DNA of 64,000 bases from NCBI RefSeq assembly GCF_000025005.1, contig NC_013525.1, positions 186,001-250,000 on the forward strand. The letters run 5' to 3'. The number at the start of each line of letters is the position of its first letter. Within the stretch, counting starts at the first letter, position 1. The position numbers and the translations under genes are program-made. This DNA comes from Thermobaculum terrenum ATCC BAA-798. GTDB lineage: Bacteria; Chloroflexota; Chloroflexia; Thermobaculales; Thermobaculaceae. Of this stretch, positions 55,364-63,773 are shown one piece after another. The notes beneath the pieces were generated by a model. The model worked only from the letters and a program-made list of their open reading frames with translations. It ran no database searches and was not told the origin of the DNA.

Positions 55364-56695
55364 TTAGGCTGTTGCTTCTGCAGGTAGACTCTCCTCTATA
55401 CGCGCACCTAGAGATCTAAGCCTCTCCACGAAGTGCTCATAGCCACGCTCTACCCACTGCACACCACTGACTTTACTTACCCCCTCAGCACACAGAGCCG
55501 CTATGATAAGTGTTGCACCAGCCCTAAGGTCAGGTATGGTAAGATTAGCAGCCCTTAGAGGGGTAGGGCCATAGATTCGAGCTGCGTGAAAATAGTCTGG
55601 AGAATCATCCTTTTCATTCCACTCATAACCGCAATCAGGCACCGGAGGATTAAATAACTCTATGTGAGCCCCCATAAGGTTTAGCTGTTCTGTATATCCA
55701 AGCCTGTTGGGGAATATAGTCTCATGTACTAAACTGACTCCACTTGCCTGAGTCAGGAGGACAACAAAGGGAGCTTGCCAATCGGTCATAAACCCAGGAT
55801 GAGGCCTTGTGATTACATTAACTGCTCGAAGGCTCTCACCTCGACGTACGCGAATACCTTCCGGGTCTGCCTCAATCCTGCACCCAGCTTCTTTCATCTT
55901 GTCAAGTAAAGCCTGCATATGATCGGGGTTAGCTCCTGACAGGTACAGATCGCCATCTGTAGCCGCCGCCATTATTGCGAAGGTCCCAGCCTCTATCCGA
56001 TCCGGCATTACCGTGTGATGAGTACCACCGAGTTTGCGTACTCCATCTATGACTATTGTCCTAGGTTCAACTCGCTTTATTCTGGCACCCATAGAGTTCA
56101 GCATATCTATCAGGTCATCAACTTCTGGCTCTTGCGCGGCATTGTATATAACTGATCTTCCTTCAGCCAGCACAGCTGCCATTATCTGGTGCTCTGTACC
56201 CATATGCGAGTTCTTGTTAAATCTGTACTCGCATCCCCTCAACCTATCACAAGTAGCGTTGTAATAAGCACCATCATAATCTATACAAACACCAAAGTGC
56301 CTAAGTCCTTCTACAAGTCTATCAACCGGTCTATGCCCGATCCTGTCGCCTCCTGGATTAGGCACACTAGCTTCTCCACATCTAGCCAGCAAGGGCGCCA
56401 TTACCACAAATGAAGCCCTTATTTTAGCGGCCACGTCAATACCAAACCTAACAGGTCGAATATCCTTAGCTCTGATCCTGAGAGTATTAGGGCCATTCCA
56501 ATTCACCTCTACCCCTAACGTCTGAAGTAGAGCTGACATGACGTATACGTCGCTGATATGAGGCACATTAGAAAGATGTACCTCCTCCTCAGTTAGCAAA
56601 GCAGCTGCCATCATCTTAAGAGCAGCATTCTTAGCCCCTGCTATCCTAACCTCTCCTCTAAGGGGTACTCCCCCTTCTATCAGTAGCGTGTGCAA
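55364..56695 (-). CDS. murA: UDP-N-acetylglucosamine 1-carboxyvinyltransferase, Cys-to-Asp variant
   Basis: 443 residues. Catalyses the first committed step of peptidoglycan synthesis, transferring enolpyruvyl from PEP to UDP-GlcNAc. It has the IAGAKNAALKMMAAALL N-terminal segment and the RPVDRLVEGL segment. The active-site loop reads NPGGDRIGHRPVD: Asp117 stands where E. coli MurA has Cys115. Asp at this position is known in mycobacterial and chlamydial MurA and confers resistance to fosfomycin. TTG start with AAGGGGG upstream. Confidence 0.95.
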   Translation of the reverse strand: MHTLLIEGGVPLRGEVRIAGAKNAALKMMAAALLTEEEVHLSNVPHISDVYVMSALLQTLGVEVNWNGPNTLRIRAKDIRPVRFGIDVAAKIRASFVVMAPLLARCGEASVPNPGGDRIGHRPVDRLVEGLRHFGVCIDYDGAYYNATCDRLRGCEYRFNKNSHMGTEHQIMAAVLAEGRSVIYNAAQEPEVDDLIDMLNSMGARIKRVEPRTIVIDGVRKLGGTHHTVMPDRIEAGTFAIMAAATDGDLYLSGANPDHMQALLDKMKEAGCRIEADPEGIRVRRGESLRAVNVITRPHPGFMTDWQAPFVVLLTQASGVSLVHETIFPNRLGYTEQLNLMGAHIELFNPPVPDCGYEWNEKDDSPDYFHAARIYGPTPLRAANLTIPDLRAGATLIIAALCAEGVSKVSGVQWVERGYEHFVERLRSLGARIEESLPAEATA

Positions 56696-56888
56696 AGTAA
56701 CCCCCTTTTATTAACGTGAACAATAACCTGGCTAGTTTGTCATATTATTACTATCGCGGTCAACCTAAGTAGACTATTCGCAATTTCTGCACCTAGCTAA
56801 TACGTTAGCACATATCTTAGTATTCTTCCCTTAAGCTACATTCACCATGTAAGGTAAAACCCAAATTTATAACTGGTTCCCTAAGCTA

Positions 56889-57116
56889 TTAACTCTCTTC
56901 ATCCCCTGCAAGATACTCTAGAAGTATTCGATTGGCACGATCAAAATAATCTTCAGGCACCAGCAGTCGATGCATAGAGGCCACTCCCACAGCCCATCCA
57001 CCCAGATGAGCTCCTACTGGCTGTACCATTACTGGTACACCTTGTCGTCTGAGCAGCTCAGCATACATCTCGGCTAGAATGGCATCTGAAAACGTACCGA
57101 CAGCAACCAGCTTCAT
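56889..57116 (-). CDS. DUF2007-like small protein
   Basis: A 75-residue protein. The layout matches the short DUF2007 (putative signal-transducing) family: an N-terminal KLVAVGTFSDAILAEMYAELLRRQGVPV, then LLVPEDYFDRANRIL. The small fold resembles a GlnB-like ferredoxin fold. Function unknown. It follows the 131-residue gene by 1 base, last in the TPR operon. Confidence 0.75.
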   Translation of the reverse strand: MKLVAVGTFSDAILAEMYAELLRRQGVPVMVQPVGAHLGGWAVGVASMHRLLVPEDYFDRANRILLEYLAGDEES

Positions 57117-57117
57117 T

Positions 57118-57513
57118 TCATTGCTCTAATATGCTAATAAGCTCTTTAGCCTTAGAAAACTTATCTGCCGAGACAAAATTAGACTGATCATAGATATATC
57201 GAAGCCAAGGGAGGCATTTCCTGCCCGAAACACCAACCCATATGAGCCCTGATTTCAGATTCCTGGGAGGTATATATCTGCCCACAACTGCCCGAATATA
57301 CTCAGATATCCAGAAAGCCAAATCCAGGCTATCCACCACCAAGCTGGTTACAGGATAGCCTCCTAGATTTAGGCCAATAAATCCCCTACTGTCCCATAGC
57401 CCTCTTATAACGTGCCTAGATTCGTCAGGAGATAACTCAGACACCAGCTTTATGTCGACAGACGCAGAACTACCCAAGAGGTATAAATCTTTCTCGCTCC
57501 AACGTGTGGACAT
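57118..57513 (-). CDS. conserved-looking hypothetical protein, 131 residues
   Basis: Not recognised. A mixed alpha/beta protein with no signal peptide or membrane helix. Distinct segments are DIKLVSELSPDESRHVIRGL and LDLAFWISEYIRAVVGRYIPP. It lies between a TPR protein and a DUF2007-like protein, 16 and 1 bases away, so it is probably co-transcribed. No SD is evident at its ATG (57513), which suggests translation coupled to the TPR gene. Confidence 0.6.
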   Translation of the reverse strand: MSTRWSEKDLYLLGSSASVDIKLVSELSPDESRHVIRGLWDSRGFIGLNLGGYPVTSLVVDSLDLAFWISEYIRAVVGRYIPPRNLKSGLIWVGVSGRKCLPWLRYIYDQSNFVSADKFSKAKELISILEQ

Positions 57514-57529
57514 GAATTAGAGTCCGGAA

Positions 57530-58480
57530 TCAGGTCTCAACAAGATGTGGAGGAGGCATACCCGCACGCAGGTTACGCAGGTAGTTACGCACCTTACGAT
57601 TTGCAGGGTCTATATCTAGAACTCGAAGGAACAATTTCTCGGCTTCGTCTCGACGCTCATCTCGCCAAAGTAGTAAAGCCAGGCTAGTCATTATCCAAGG
57701 CTCTTCGGGATCCAAATCCAAGGCCTTATGCCAAAACCCTTCAGCTGCCTCCACCTCTCCTTTACGAGCCAGCAGTGAGGCTAACTCATGATAGGCATAT
57801 GTACTCTCTGGGTCTAATTCCACTGCCCTGGCGAAAGACTCTATAGCATCACTGATCATCTCCATCTCACGACAAGCCAGACCACGCCAGAACCACGCCT
57901 CATACCAATCTGGCTCTTCCTCCAAAATTTCGGAGAGTATCTCCAACGCTCTTTCAGGATCTCCATGATTCACCAGGTAAGAAGCTTCTTCAAACATATA
58001 GTGAAGGTTCTGTACGCGGTCCAGCTCTTCCAATGCAGATCTAACTTCAGAAGAGTATGGACCGTTAGGATCCATCTCAAGATAGAAGTTCCACATCTCT
58101 TTGGCACGCCAAGGAGCATCCATAGCCTCATAAACGTAGCCTAGCAACCTATAGGATGGAGCATACTCTGGATCCAAACGCACCGCTTCCATGAGATGGC
58201 TATATGCCCTCTCGAGAAGTGCTTCCACCATTTCAGGCTCGCTCACAACACCTGATTCAATTAGGTTGCGATAAGCAGCAGCCAATTCAACTCTATATTC
58301 CGCCTTTTTTGGAGAAATCTCTACTGCTTGCTCAAAAGCTCGAGCAGCTTCTTCAAATCTGCCTTCATCAGTATGTCTGCGACCTGCCCTAATAAGTCTT
58401 TTGGCACGCGATTCACCATCTCTAAGATCGAAAATGGTTACCTCGCCTGAGTCAGTGTTATCAAAATAATTGTCTGACAT
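57530..58480 (-). CDS. TPR-repeat protein
   Basis: 316 residues. About seven 34-residue tetratricopeptide repeats fill residues 25-310, recognisable by patterns such as AARAFEQAVEISPKKAEYRVELA and AIESFARAVELDPESTYAYHELA. It acts as a protein-interaction scaffold in the cytoplasm. I start at ATG 58480 because the promoter predicted at 58516-58544 would start transcription near 58509, excluding the GTG at 58513, and because GGAG lies 6 bases upstream. The ATG at 58498 is the alternative. Confidence 0.85.
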   Translation of the reverse strand: MSDNYFDNTDSGEVTIFDLRDGESRAKRLIRAGRRHTDEGRFEEAARAFEQAVEISPKKAEYRVELAAAYRNLIESGVVSEPEMVEALLERAYSHLMEAVRLDPEYAPSYRLLGYVYEAMDAPWRAKEMWNFYLEMDPNGPYSSEVRSALEELDRVQNLHYMFEEASYLVNHGDPERALEILSEILEEEPDWYEAWFWRGLACREMEMISDAIESFARAVELDPESTYAYHELASLLARKGEVEAAEGFWHKALDLDPEEPWIMTSLALLLWRDERRDEAEKLFLRVLDIDPANRKVRNYLRNLRAGMPPPHLVET

Positions 58481-58515
58481 GTTGTTCTCCAAAGGCATGA
58501 ACCCTTCTCTCACGC

Positions 58516-58544
58516 ATTATACTCTTGCTGTAACCCAAGCTCAA
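58516..58544 (-). promoter_or_regulatory. promoter of the TPR operon
   Basis: Minus-strand -35 TTGAGC (58544-58539), 17-base spacer and consensus -10 TATAAT (58521-58516), one of the clearest promoters in the window. Confidence 0.75.
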
Positions 58545-58692
58545 TTGTGTGATCAAAAATGATCTGTAATGATTTTGTCGTCTTTTGGGCAAAGATACCA
58601 GCTTTGTTTGCAAAAGGCACTACATGATACTCAAACTGATGTATACTGCTTCGGGTTCGGGAAAAGAAGTGCTCTGTGGAGATGAAGACAGA

Positions 58693-59700
58693 ATGCTAAC
58701 ACTAAATGACATATTAGAGGCTAGGGATCGCATATCCCCCTATATTGAACGAACTCCTTTAAAAGAAAGTCATACTCTAAGCAATAGATTAGGAGCAAAG
58801 GTCTACCTTAAGCTTGAGATGTTCCAAACCACCGGTGCGTTCAAGATAAGAGGAGCATTCAATAAGATGCTCTCGCTCAGCCCCGAAGAGAAGAATCGCG
58901 GAGTGGTTGCAGTTAGCGGAGGCAACCATGCTCAGGCTGTGGCTTACGCAGCTTCAAAATTAGGCATTAAGGCCACAGTTTTTATGGCTAGAAACACTCC
59001 AGAAAACTATATAGAAGCCACTGAACACTATGGTGCACAAGTAGTACTGACATCAGATATAGCTGAGGCATTCAAATTGGCTGCTGAAAGACAGGCGTAT
59101 GGAGAGGTCATGATACACCCATACGCTGACAATCAGGTTATGGCGGGGCAGGGCACAATAGGTTTGGAAATACTTGAGGATCTACCCCAAGTCACAGATG
59201 TAATCATCAGTATAGGCGGAGGTGGATTGATATCCGGCGTTGCAACCGCCATAAAGAGCCAAAAGCCGCATGTGCGTATCTGGGGAGTTGAGACAGCGGG
59301 GGCAGACAGCATGTCACAAGCACTTAGGGCTGGGCATCCCATAGAACTACCTGCCATTACCTCCATAGCTAAGACACTAGGAGCTCCTTCGGTCTCGGAG
59401 AACACGCTCGCTATAACTCGAAAGCTTGTAGAGTCAGTAACTGTAGTAAGTGATAAGGAAGCTTTCCAGGCTTTGGAATTTCTGCTAGAAAGGGCGAAAG
59501 TGCTTACAGAACCCGCAGCCTCATGTACGCTTGCGGCTGCAGAAAGGCTTCGTAGCGCTTTTACACCTCAAAGCACACTAGTATTGCTGCTATGTGGCGG
59601 GAACGTGTCCCTGGCTGATCTATGTCATTATAGACAGATGTTCAGTGTTGAGGATAAGAAACATAGGTCCCAGTTAGAACATCACGAAATATCTTTATAG
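58693..59700 (+). CDS. ilvA: threonine dehydratase (catabolic type)
   Basis: A 335-residue fold-type II PLP enzyme that deaminates threonine to 2-oxobutyrate, or serine to pyruvate. The PLP Lys lies in TTGAFKIRGA, the Asn loop in VSGGNHAQAVAYA, and the glycine loop in SIGGGGLISG. It lacks the C-terminal ACT regulatory domain of biosynthetic IlvA (about 500 residues), so it is the short TdcB type; the symbol is used loosely. I chose the ATG at 58693 with GTGGAG upstream; the frame is open further upstream with no support. Its 3' end overlaps the aldolase gene. Confidence 0.85.
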   Translation: MLTLNDILEARDRISPYIERTPLKESHTLSNRLGAKVYLKLEMFQTTGAFKIRGAFNKMLSLSPEEKNRGVVAVSGGNHAQAVAYAASKLGIKATVFMARNTPENYIEATEHYGAQVVLTSDIAEAFKLAAERQAYGEVMIHPYADNQVMAGQGTIGLEILEDLPQVTDVIISIGGGGLISGVATAIKSQKPHVRIWGVETAGADSMSQALRAGHPIELPAITSIAKTLGAPSVSENTLAITRKLVESVTVVSDKEAFQALEFLLERAKVLTEPAASCTLAAAERLRSAFTPQSTLVLLLCGGNVSLADLCHYRQMFSVEDKKHRSQLEHHEISL

Positions 59701-60703
59701 CTTGATCGTACTCATCATCACTGATTCCGTAATGAGTCACTATACGCATCTTTCTCCCACCATAGCTGCTTATACGCAACCCTCGGCTTTCCAGTTCAGA
59801 AATAAGCTTAGGGGGAGTCCAGTCAGGCGATACAAGATCAAAAGCCACTATGTTAGTCTGTACCGTTTCTAGATCCAGGCGTATACCGTCAAGATCTACT
59901 ATACCTTCAGCGATTTTACGGGCATTTACATGGTCCTCATGAAGACGGTCTATCATTTTCTCCAGAGCGACTATACCTGCAGCGGCTATAACTCCTGACT
60001 GGCGCATCGCTCCTCCAAGAAGTTTTCTTACTCTTCTGGCCTCTCTTACAAAGCCCTCACTACCTGCCACAATACTTCCAACTGGCGCTGACAATCCTTT
60101 AGAAAGGCAGAACTCTATGCTATCTACAGGCTTTGCCAACTCCTTTGCAGGGACTCCCAAATAGATAGCAGCATTGAATATCCTGGCACCATCCATATGT
60201 ACAGGCACATTATGTCTATGAGCTACATCGACTATACCCTCTATCTGTTGCAAGTTGAGTACCGTCCCTCCACACCTGTTATGTGTGTTCTCAAGACACA
60301 CAAGCCCAGTTCTAGGGAAGCCCAGTCGTTCGGGGCGTATAGTTTCCTCTACCTCAGATGGATTTAGCTCTCCGAACCTGCCGTTGTGCACCGATCGATA
60401 TACTAATCCCCCTAGGGCAGCCCCACTACCACTTTCGTACCAGAGGATATGGGATTGATCTCCCATTATCACTTCTTGTCCCCTCTCGCAGTGCACTAGC
60501 ATTGCACATAGGTTACCCATAACGCCGCTAGGTACAAATAAAGCTGCTTCCTTACCTATGATCTCAGCAGCTAACTCCTCCAACTTGTTGACCGTAGGGT
60601 CTTCTCTGCTCTGATCATCGCCGACTTCGGCTTCCGCCATGGCCTTCCGCATCTCTTCTGTGGGTAGAGTGACTGTATCACTCCTAAGGTCTATTACATG
60701 CAT
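59642..60703 (-). CDS. low-specificity L-threonine aldolase
   Basis: A 353-residue PLP enzyme that cleaves threonine to glycine and acetaldehyde. It begins DLRSDTVTLPTEEMRKAMAEAEVGDD and has the PLP Lys in FCLSKGLSAPVGS and HMDGARIFNAA. The ATG at 60703 is preceded by AAAGGAGAG. Its last 59 bases overlap the convergent threonine dehydratase gene, so both threonine-consuming genes share 3' sequence. Confidence 0.93.
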   Translation of the reverse strand: MHVIDLRSDTVTLPTEEMRKAMAEAEVGDDQSREDPTVNKLEELAAEIIGKEAALFVPSGVMGNLCAMLVHCERGQEVIMGDQSHILWYESGSGAALGGLVYRSVHNGRFGELNPSEVEETIRPERLGFPRTGLVCLENTHNRCGGTVLNLQQIEGIVDVAHRHNVPVHMDGARIFNAAIYLGVPAKELAKPVDSIEFCLSKGLSAPVGSIVAGSEGFVREARRVRKLLGGAMRQSGVIAAAGIVALEKMIDRLHEDHVNARKIAEGIVDLDGIRLDLETVQTNIVAFDLVSPDWTPPKLISELESRGLRISSYGGRKMRIVTHYGISDDEYDQAIKIFRDVLTGTYVSYPQH

Positions 60704-60783
60704 TTATCTCTCCTTTGAGATGTAAATTATAAACCTCTCATATCATATAACTACTTTTTATGATTCCCGTTATTCGGCGCCAG

Positions 60784-60822
60784 ATGACGTCATACTTCCA
60801 TCTTATTAGATATCCTAATAAG
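60784..60822 (+). promoter_or_regulatory. palindromes upstream of the NitT/TauT-type importer
   Basis: ATGACGTCAT (60784-60793) is a perfect 10-base palindrome. CTTATTAG and CTAATAAG (60802-60809 and 60815-60822) form an 8-base inverted repeat around ATATC. Both lie 40-80 bases upstream of the binding-protein start. They are candidate operators; no riboswitch motif is recognised here. Confidence 0.4.
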
Positions 60823-60863
60823 GAGTACAAGTATCATGAATAGTTGATGAGGTGAAGAACAGT

Positions 60864-62039
60864 ATGTCTGATTGTTGCAACAGAAATATTATGGAGAGGG
60901 ATATTTGCCCCTGTGATGGTATAGATCTACTAGATGATTCTCAAACCGCTCCCGAAATTCAAACTCATCCAATAACTCGTAGACAAGTCTTAAAGTACAT
61001 GGGGGGCTTCCTCCTTACGGGGTTTATTGCTGCTTGCGGGCAGGCTGGCGGGCCACAAGCACAGAAGAGCCCAGTCCCCACAAGTATAGTCAGCAGTCAG
61101 CCAACCGCTCCTTCCAGAGAAGGACTGACAAAGCTGGATCTAGCGTTTTGTAGCCAGGTGCTGTGTATACTGCCCTTCGAAGTAGCAAGACAGCAAGGGT
61201 ACTTTGCGGATGAGGGTTACGATGTAAACCTAATATACATGAAGGGTGGTGCGCTGGCTATAAATGCTCTCATTTCAAAGAGCGTCGACTTTGTGGGTAC
61301 TCCGATGGATCTAATTGTTAGATCGGTGGATCAAGGCCAGCCGGTAATAATGGTTGCTTCAACCTCCAGGTTGCCATTCTTCGCATTAGTAGTATCGCCT
61401 GGTAAGTCTTCAGAGATCACCAAGATTAGTGACCTGCAAGGCAAGAGAGTAGGGGTTAATAACCTTGGTACTACAGATGATCTTCTATTGAAGGCGCTAC
61501 TAGCAAAGAACAATCTGGATCCCAATAGTACAGATAGCGTGGCGCTTGGTCCAAATCTATACGACGCCCTGCTCCGGGGTGAGGTAGATGCAGGGATGGT
61601 GCAGGAACCTGCACTGACTTTACTCTCCCAAAAGGGTGCTAGAGTACTAGTAAATTTCATGGACAGGCAGCAGACAAACGAGGTACTAGGTGGCGACTAC
61701 CAGTTTATGGGGCTAAACACAAGGCCGGATGTGCTTGATTCCAAACCAGATGTGGTCGAAAAGCTGGCCAGAGCACTGGTAAAGGCTAATCAGTGGATAC
61801 TGAACCACACAGGGTCCGAAATCGTAAAGGCTGCCCCACAAGAGCTAGCGCCCGGGGATGACATCCAGATCTTTGCAAAAGCTCTTGATAAATACAAGGA
61901 GAGCCTTTACCCAAGCGACGGCGTGATAGAAGAACATGCCGTAAGAAGAGTAGTAGAAACACAGAAAATTTCTGGGTTGCTAAAGAACGAGAATATAGAT
62001 ATAAGCACACTTTACACTAATAAGTACGTGGAGGGCTAA
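60864..62039 (+). CDS. ABC transporter substrate-binding lipoprotein (SsuA/TauA/NMT1-like)
   Basis: 391 residues. An unusual Cys-containing N-terminal extension (CC at 4-5, C-x-C at 16-18) precedes a twin-arginine lipoprotein signal: TRRQVLKYMGGF, then hydrophobic residues and the lipobox FIAAC. The mature part has LDLAFCSQVLCILPFEVARQ and VDAGMVQEPALTLL, the NitT/TauT/SsuA/THI5 class. Ligands include sulfonates, taurine and pyrimidine precursors of thiamine; the sequence does not decide. The ATG at 60864 has GAGGTGAAG upstream. Its stop overlaps the ATPase start (TAATG). Confidence 0.9.
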   Translation: MSDCCNRNIMERDICPCDGIDLLDDSQTAPEIQTHPITRRQVLKYMGGFLLTGFIAACGQAGGPQAQKSPVPTSIVSSQPTAPSREGLTKLDLAFCSQVLCILPFEVARQQGYFADEGYDVNLIYMKGGALAINALISKSVDFVGTPMDLIVRSVDQGQPVIMVASTSRLPFFALVVSPGKSSEITKISDLQGKRVGVNNLGTTDDLLLKALLAKNNLDPNSTDSVALGPNLYDALLRGEVDAGMVQEPALTLLSQKGARVLVNFMDRQQTNEVLGGDYQFMGLNTRPDVLDSKPDVVEKLARALVKANQWILNHTGSEIVKAAPQELAPGDDIQIFAKALDKYKESLYPSDGVIEEHAVRRVVETQKISGLLKNENIDISTLYTNKYVEG

Positions 62040-62866
62040 TGCGAGCAAGCACCGCCGCTACTAGCACGAAGTTACAACCCCCTAGAGTGGTTTTCAAGAA
62101 CATTACCAAGAACTTCAGATCCAAGAATGGTGATATTTATACAGCTCTCGGTGGTGTCGACCTAGAGGTACCTGCTGGAAAGTTCGTGGCAATAGTGGGC
62201 CCATCGGGTTGCGGTAAATCTACACTGCTGCGAATACTCTCGGGGCTAGACAGGCCAAGTTCTGGAGAGGTAATGATTAACGACCAAAGAGTAGCGGGTG
62301 TCATGCCCCAAATAGTAGGCTTTCTACAGCAACAGGATACTCTTCTCCCATGGAAGACTGTATTTGAAAACGTAGCTCTAGGACTCAGATTCAGAAAATT
62401 CCCTGCGGAGGAGATTAAATCAAGGGTAGAGGATTGGCTGCGGAAGGTAAATCTGTATAGGTTTCGCAATCACTATCCGGCCCAGCTTTCTGGGGGTATG
62501 CGCAGGAGAGTGGCTATAGCTCAGACACTTATTCTTGATCCCCCCTTGCTCCTGATGGACGAGCCTTTTTCATCACTGGATGCACAGACCAGATATATGA
62601 TGGAGATGGACCTGCTGTCATTGGCTGGATCTGGTGAACGAACTATCATATTCGTAACTCACGACCTAGAAGAAGCTGCCTCCATGGCAGACACTGTAGT
62701 CGTTTTGGCTGCTGGTCCTCACAGTAGAGTCAAGGCAATCGTCGATGTAGATATAGAGAGGCCAAGAGACCTACTTGCTATTAGATCCGATCCAAGGTTC
62801 GGTCAGATAACCCGCTTCCTATGGGATCAACTTTACGAAGAGGTGAACAAGTCCTATGGCAAGTGA
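62039..62866 (+). CDS. ABC transporter ATP-binding protein (SsuB/TauB-like)
   Basis: 275 residues. Walker A GPSGCGKST, Q-loop FLQQQDTLLPW, signature LSGGMRRRVAIAQ, Walker B LLLMDEPFSSLD and H-loop FVTHDLEEA are all intact. It powers the SsuC-like permease encoded next, which overlaps its end by 11 bases. This importer, unlike the two sugar systems, includes its own ATPase. Confidence 0.96.
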   Translation: MRASTAATSTKLQPPRVVFKNITKNFRSKNGDIYTALGGVDLEVPAGKFVAIVGPSGCGKSTLLRILSGLDRPSSGEVMINDQRVAGVMPQIVGFLQQQDTLLPWKTVFENVALGLRFRKFPAEEIKSRVEDWLRKVNLYRFRNHYPAQLSGGMRRRVAIAQTLILDPPLLLMDEPFSSLDAQTRYMMEMDLLSLAGSGERTIIFVTHDLEEAASMADTVVVLAAGPHSRVKAIVDVDIERPRDLLAIRSDPRFGQITRFLWDQLYEEVNKSYGK

Positions 62867-63671
62867 GCAGGTATCTAATATAAGTGTTGCGCAGAAGCAG
62901 GAGAGCGGGGAGAGTAAGTACCTATCCGTATATATCCTTAGGTGGGGATTGCTGCTAGTATTTTTGGCGCTATGGGAGCTAGGAGCCAGAACAGGTTTTA
63001 TAGATACATACTTTTATAGTTCCCCTAGCAGGATAATAGAAACTCTCATTCAACAGTTCAGCACCGGAGCCATATGGAAACATCTAGCAGCTACCATGCA
63101 GGCAGCTATCTTTGGACTTATATATGGCTTCATAGCTGGCGCAGCTTTAGGATGGCTTGCTGCTAGGTTCAAGACGCTAAGCCAGATAGTAGAGCCTGTA
63201 ATGACACTCTTCAACTCAGTGCCACGCATCGTGATCGCGCCTATGATCATCATGTGGCTGGGAATAGGAATCGCCTCCAAGATAGCTGTGGCTTTTATAC
63301 TGGTGTTCGTAGTGCTTTTCTTCGCCGTGTACACAGGTATTAGAGAGGTGAATAAAGATCTGATCGATCGAATCAGGCTTCTAGGAGGAAACGAGAGAGA
63401 CATTATACTCAATGTCTATGTCCCCTCTGTTGCGGCATGGATCTTCTCAAGCTTGAGACTTACAGTAGGATTTGCCTTTACGGGAGCTATCGTTGGTGAG
63501 TACATGGCATCCAGTAGAGGTCTGGGCTATATGCTCAACTTTGCACAGAACAGTCAAAACGCCGACCTAATGCTGTCGACAGTAGTTCTTATAATGGCTA
63601 TTATCATGCTTATATTTGCCCTTTTGGGTCGGCTTGAAGCCCGAGCACTTATCTGGCGGGAAGACAGGTAG
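62856..63671 (+). CDS. ABC transporter permease (SsuC/TauC-like)
   Basis: A 271-residue inner-membrane subunit with six helices and the ATPase-docking segment DLIDRIRLLGGNERDIILNVYVP. It overlaps the ATPase gene by 11 bases. Last gene of the importer operon, about 100 bases before the SRP RNA gene. Confidence 0.94.
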   Translation: MASEQVSNISVAQKQESGESKYLSVYILRWGLLLVFLALWELGARTGFIDTYFYSSPSRIIETLIQQFSTGAIWKHLAATMQAAIFGLIYGFIAGAALGWLAARFKTLSQIVEPVMTLFNSVPRIVIAPMIIMWLGIGIASKIAVAFILVFVVLFFAVYTGIREVNKDLIDRIRLLGGNERDIILNVYVPSVAAWIFSSLRLTVGFAFTGAIVGEYMASSRGLGYMLNFAQNSQNADLMLSTVVLIMAIIMLIFALLGRLEARALIWREDR

Positions 63672-63738
63672 AAACTTAGCAAACGCATAGTTCTACATGA
63701 GCCGATGCACCTCTACTTGCTCATGCAGGATCTCGGGC

Positions 63739-63768
63739 TTGACGCTTTATTAGATTGCTTACTATTAT
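63739..63768 (+). promoter_or_regulatory. promoter of the SRP RNA gene
   Basis: -35 TTGACG (63739-63744), an 18-base spacer and -10 TATTAT (63763-63768). The predicted start near 63775 agrees with the 5' end of the RNA. Confidence 0.75.
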
Positions 63769-63773
63769 GTTAG

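Noticed and set aside
60784-60793. ATGACGTCAT as a eukaryote-type CRE-like site
   Set aside because: A short palindrome of this kind occurs by chance, and the binding protein family does not exist in bacteria; it is kept only as a possible operator.
60704-60851. Possible riboswitch before the SsuA/THI5-like importer
   Set aside because: I looked for TPP (CUGAGA), SAM and cobalamin motifs and saw none; only palindromes are visible.
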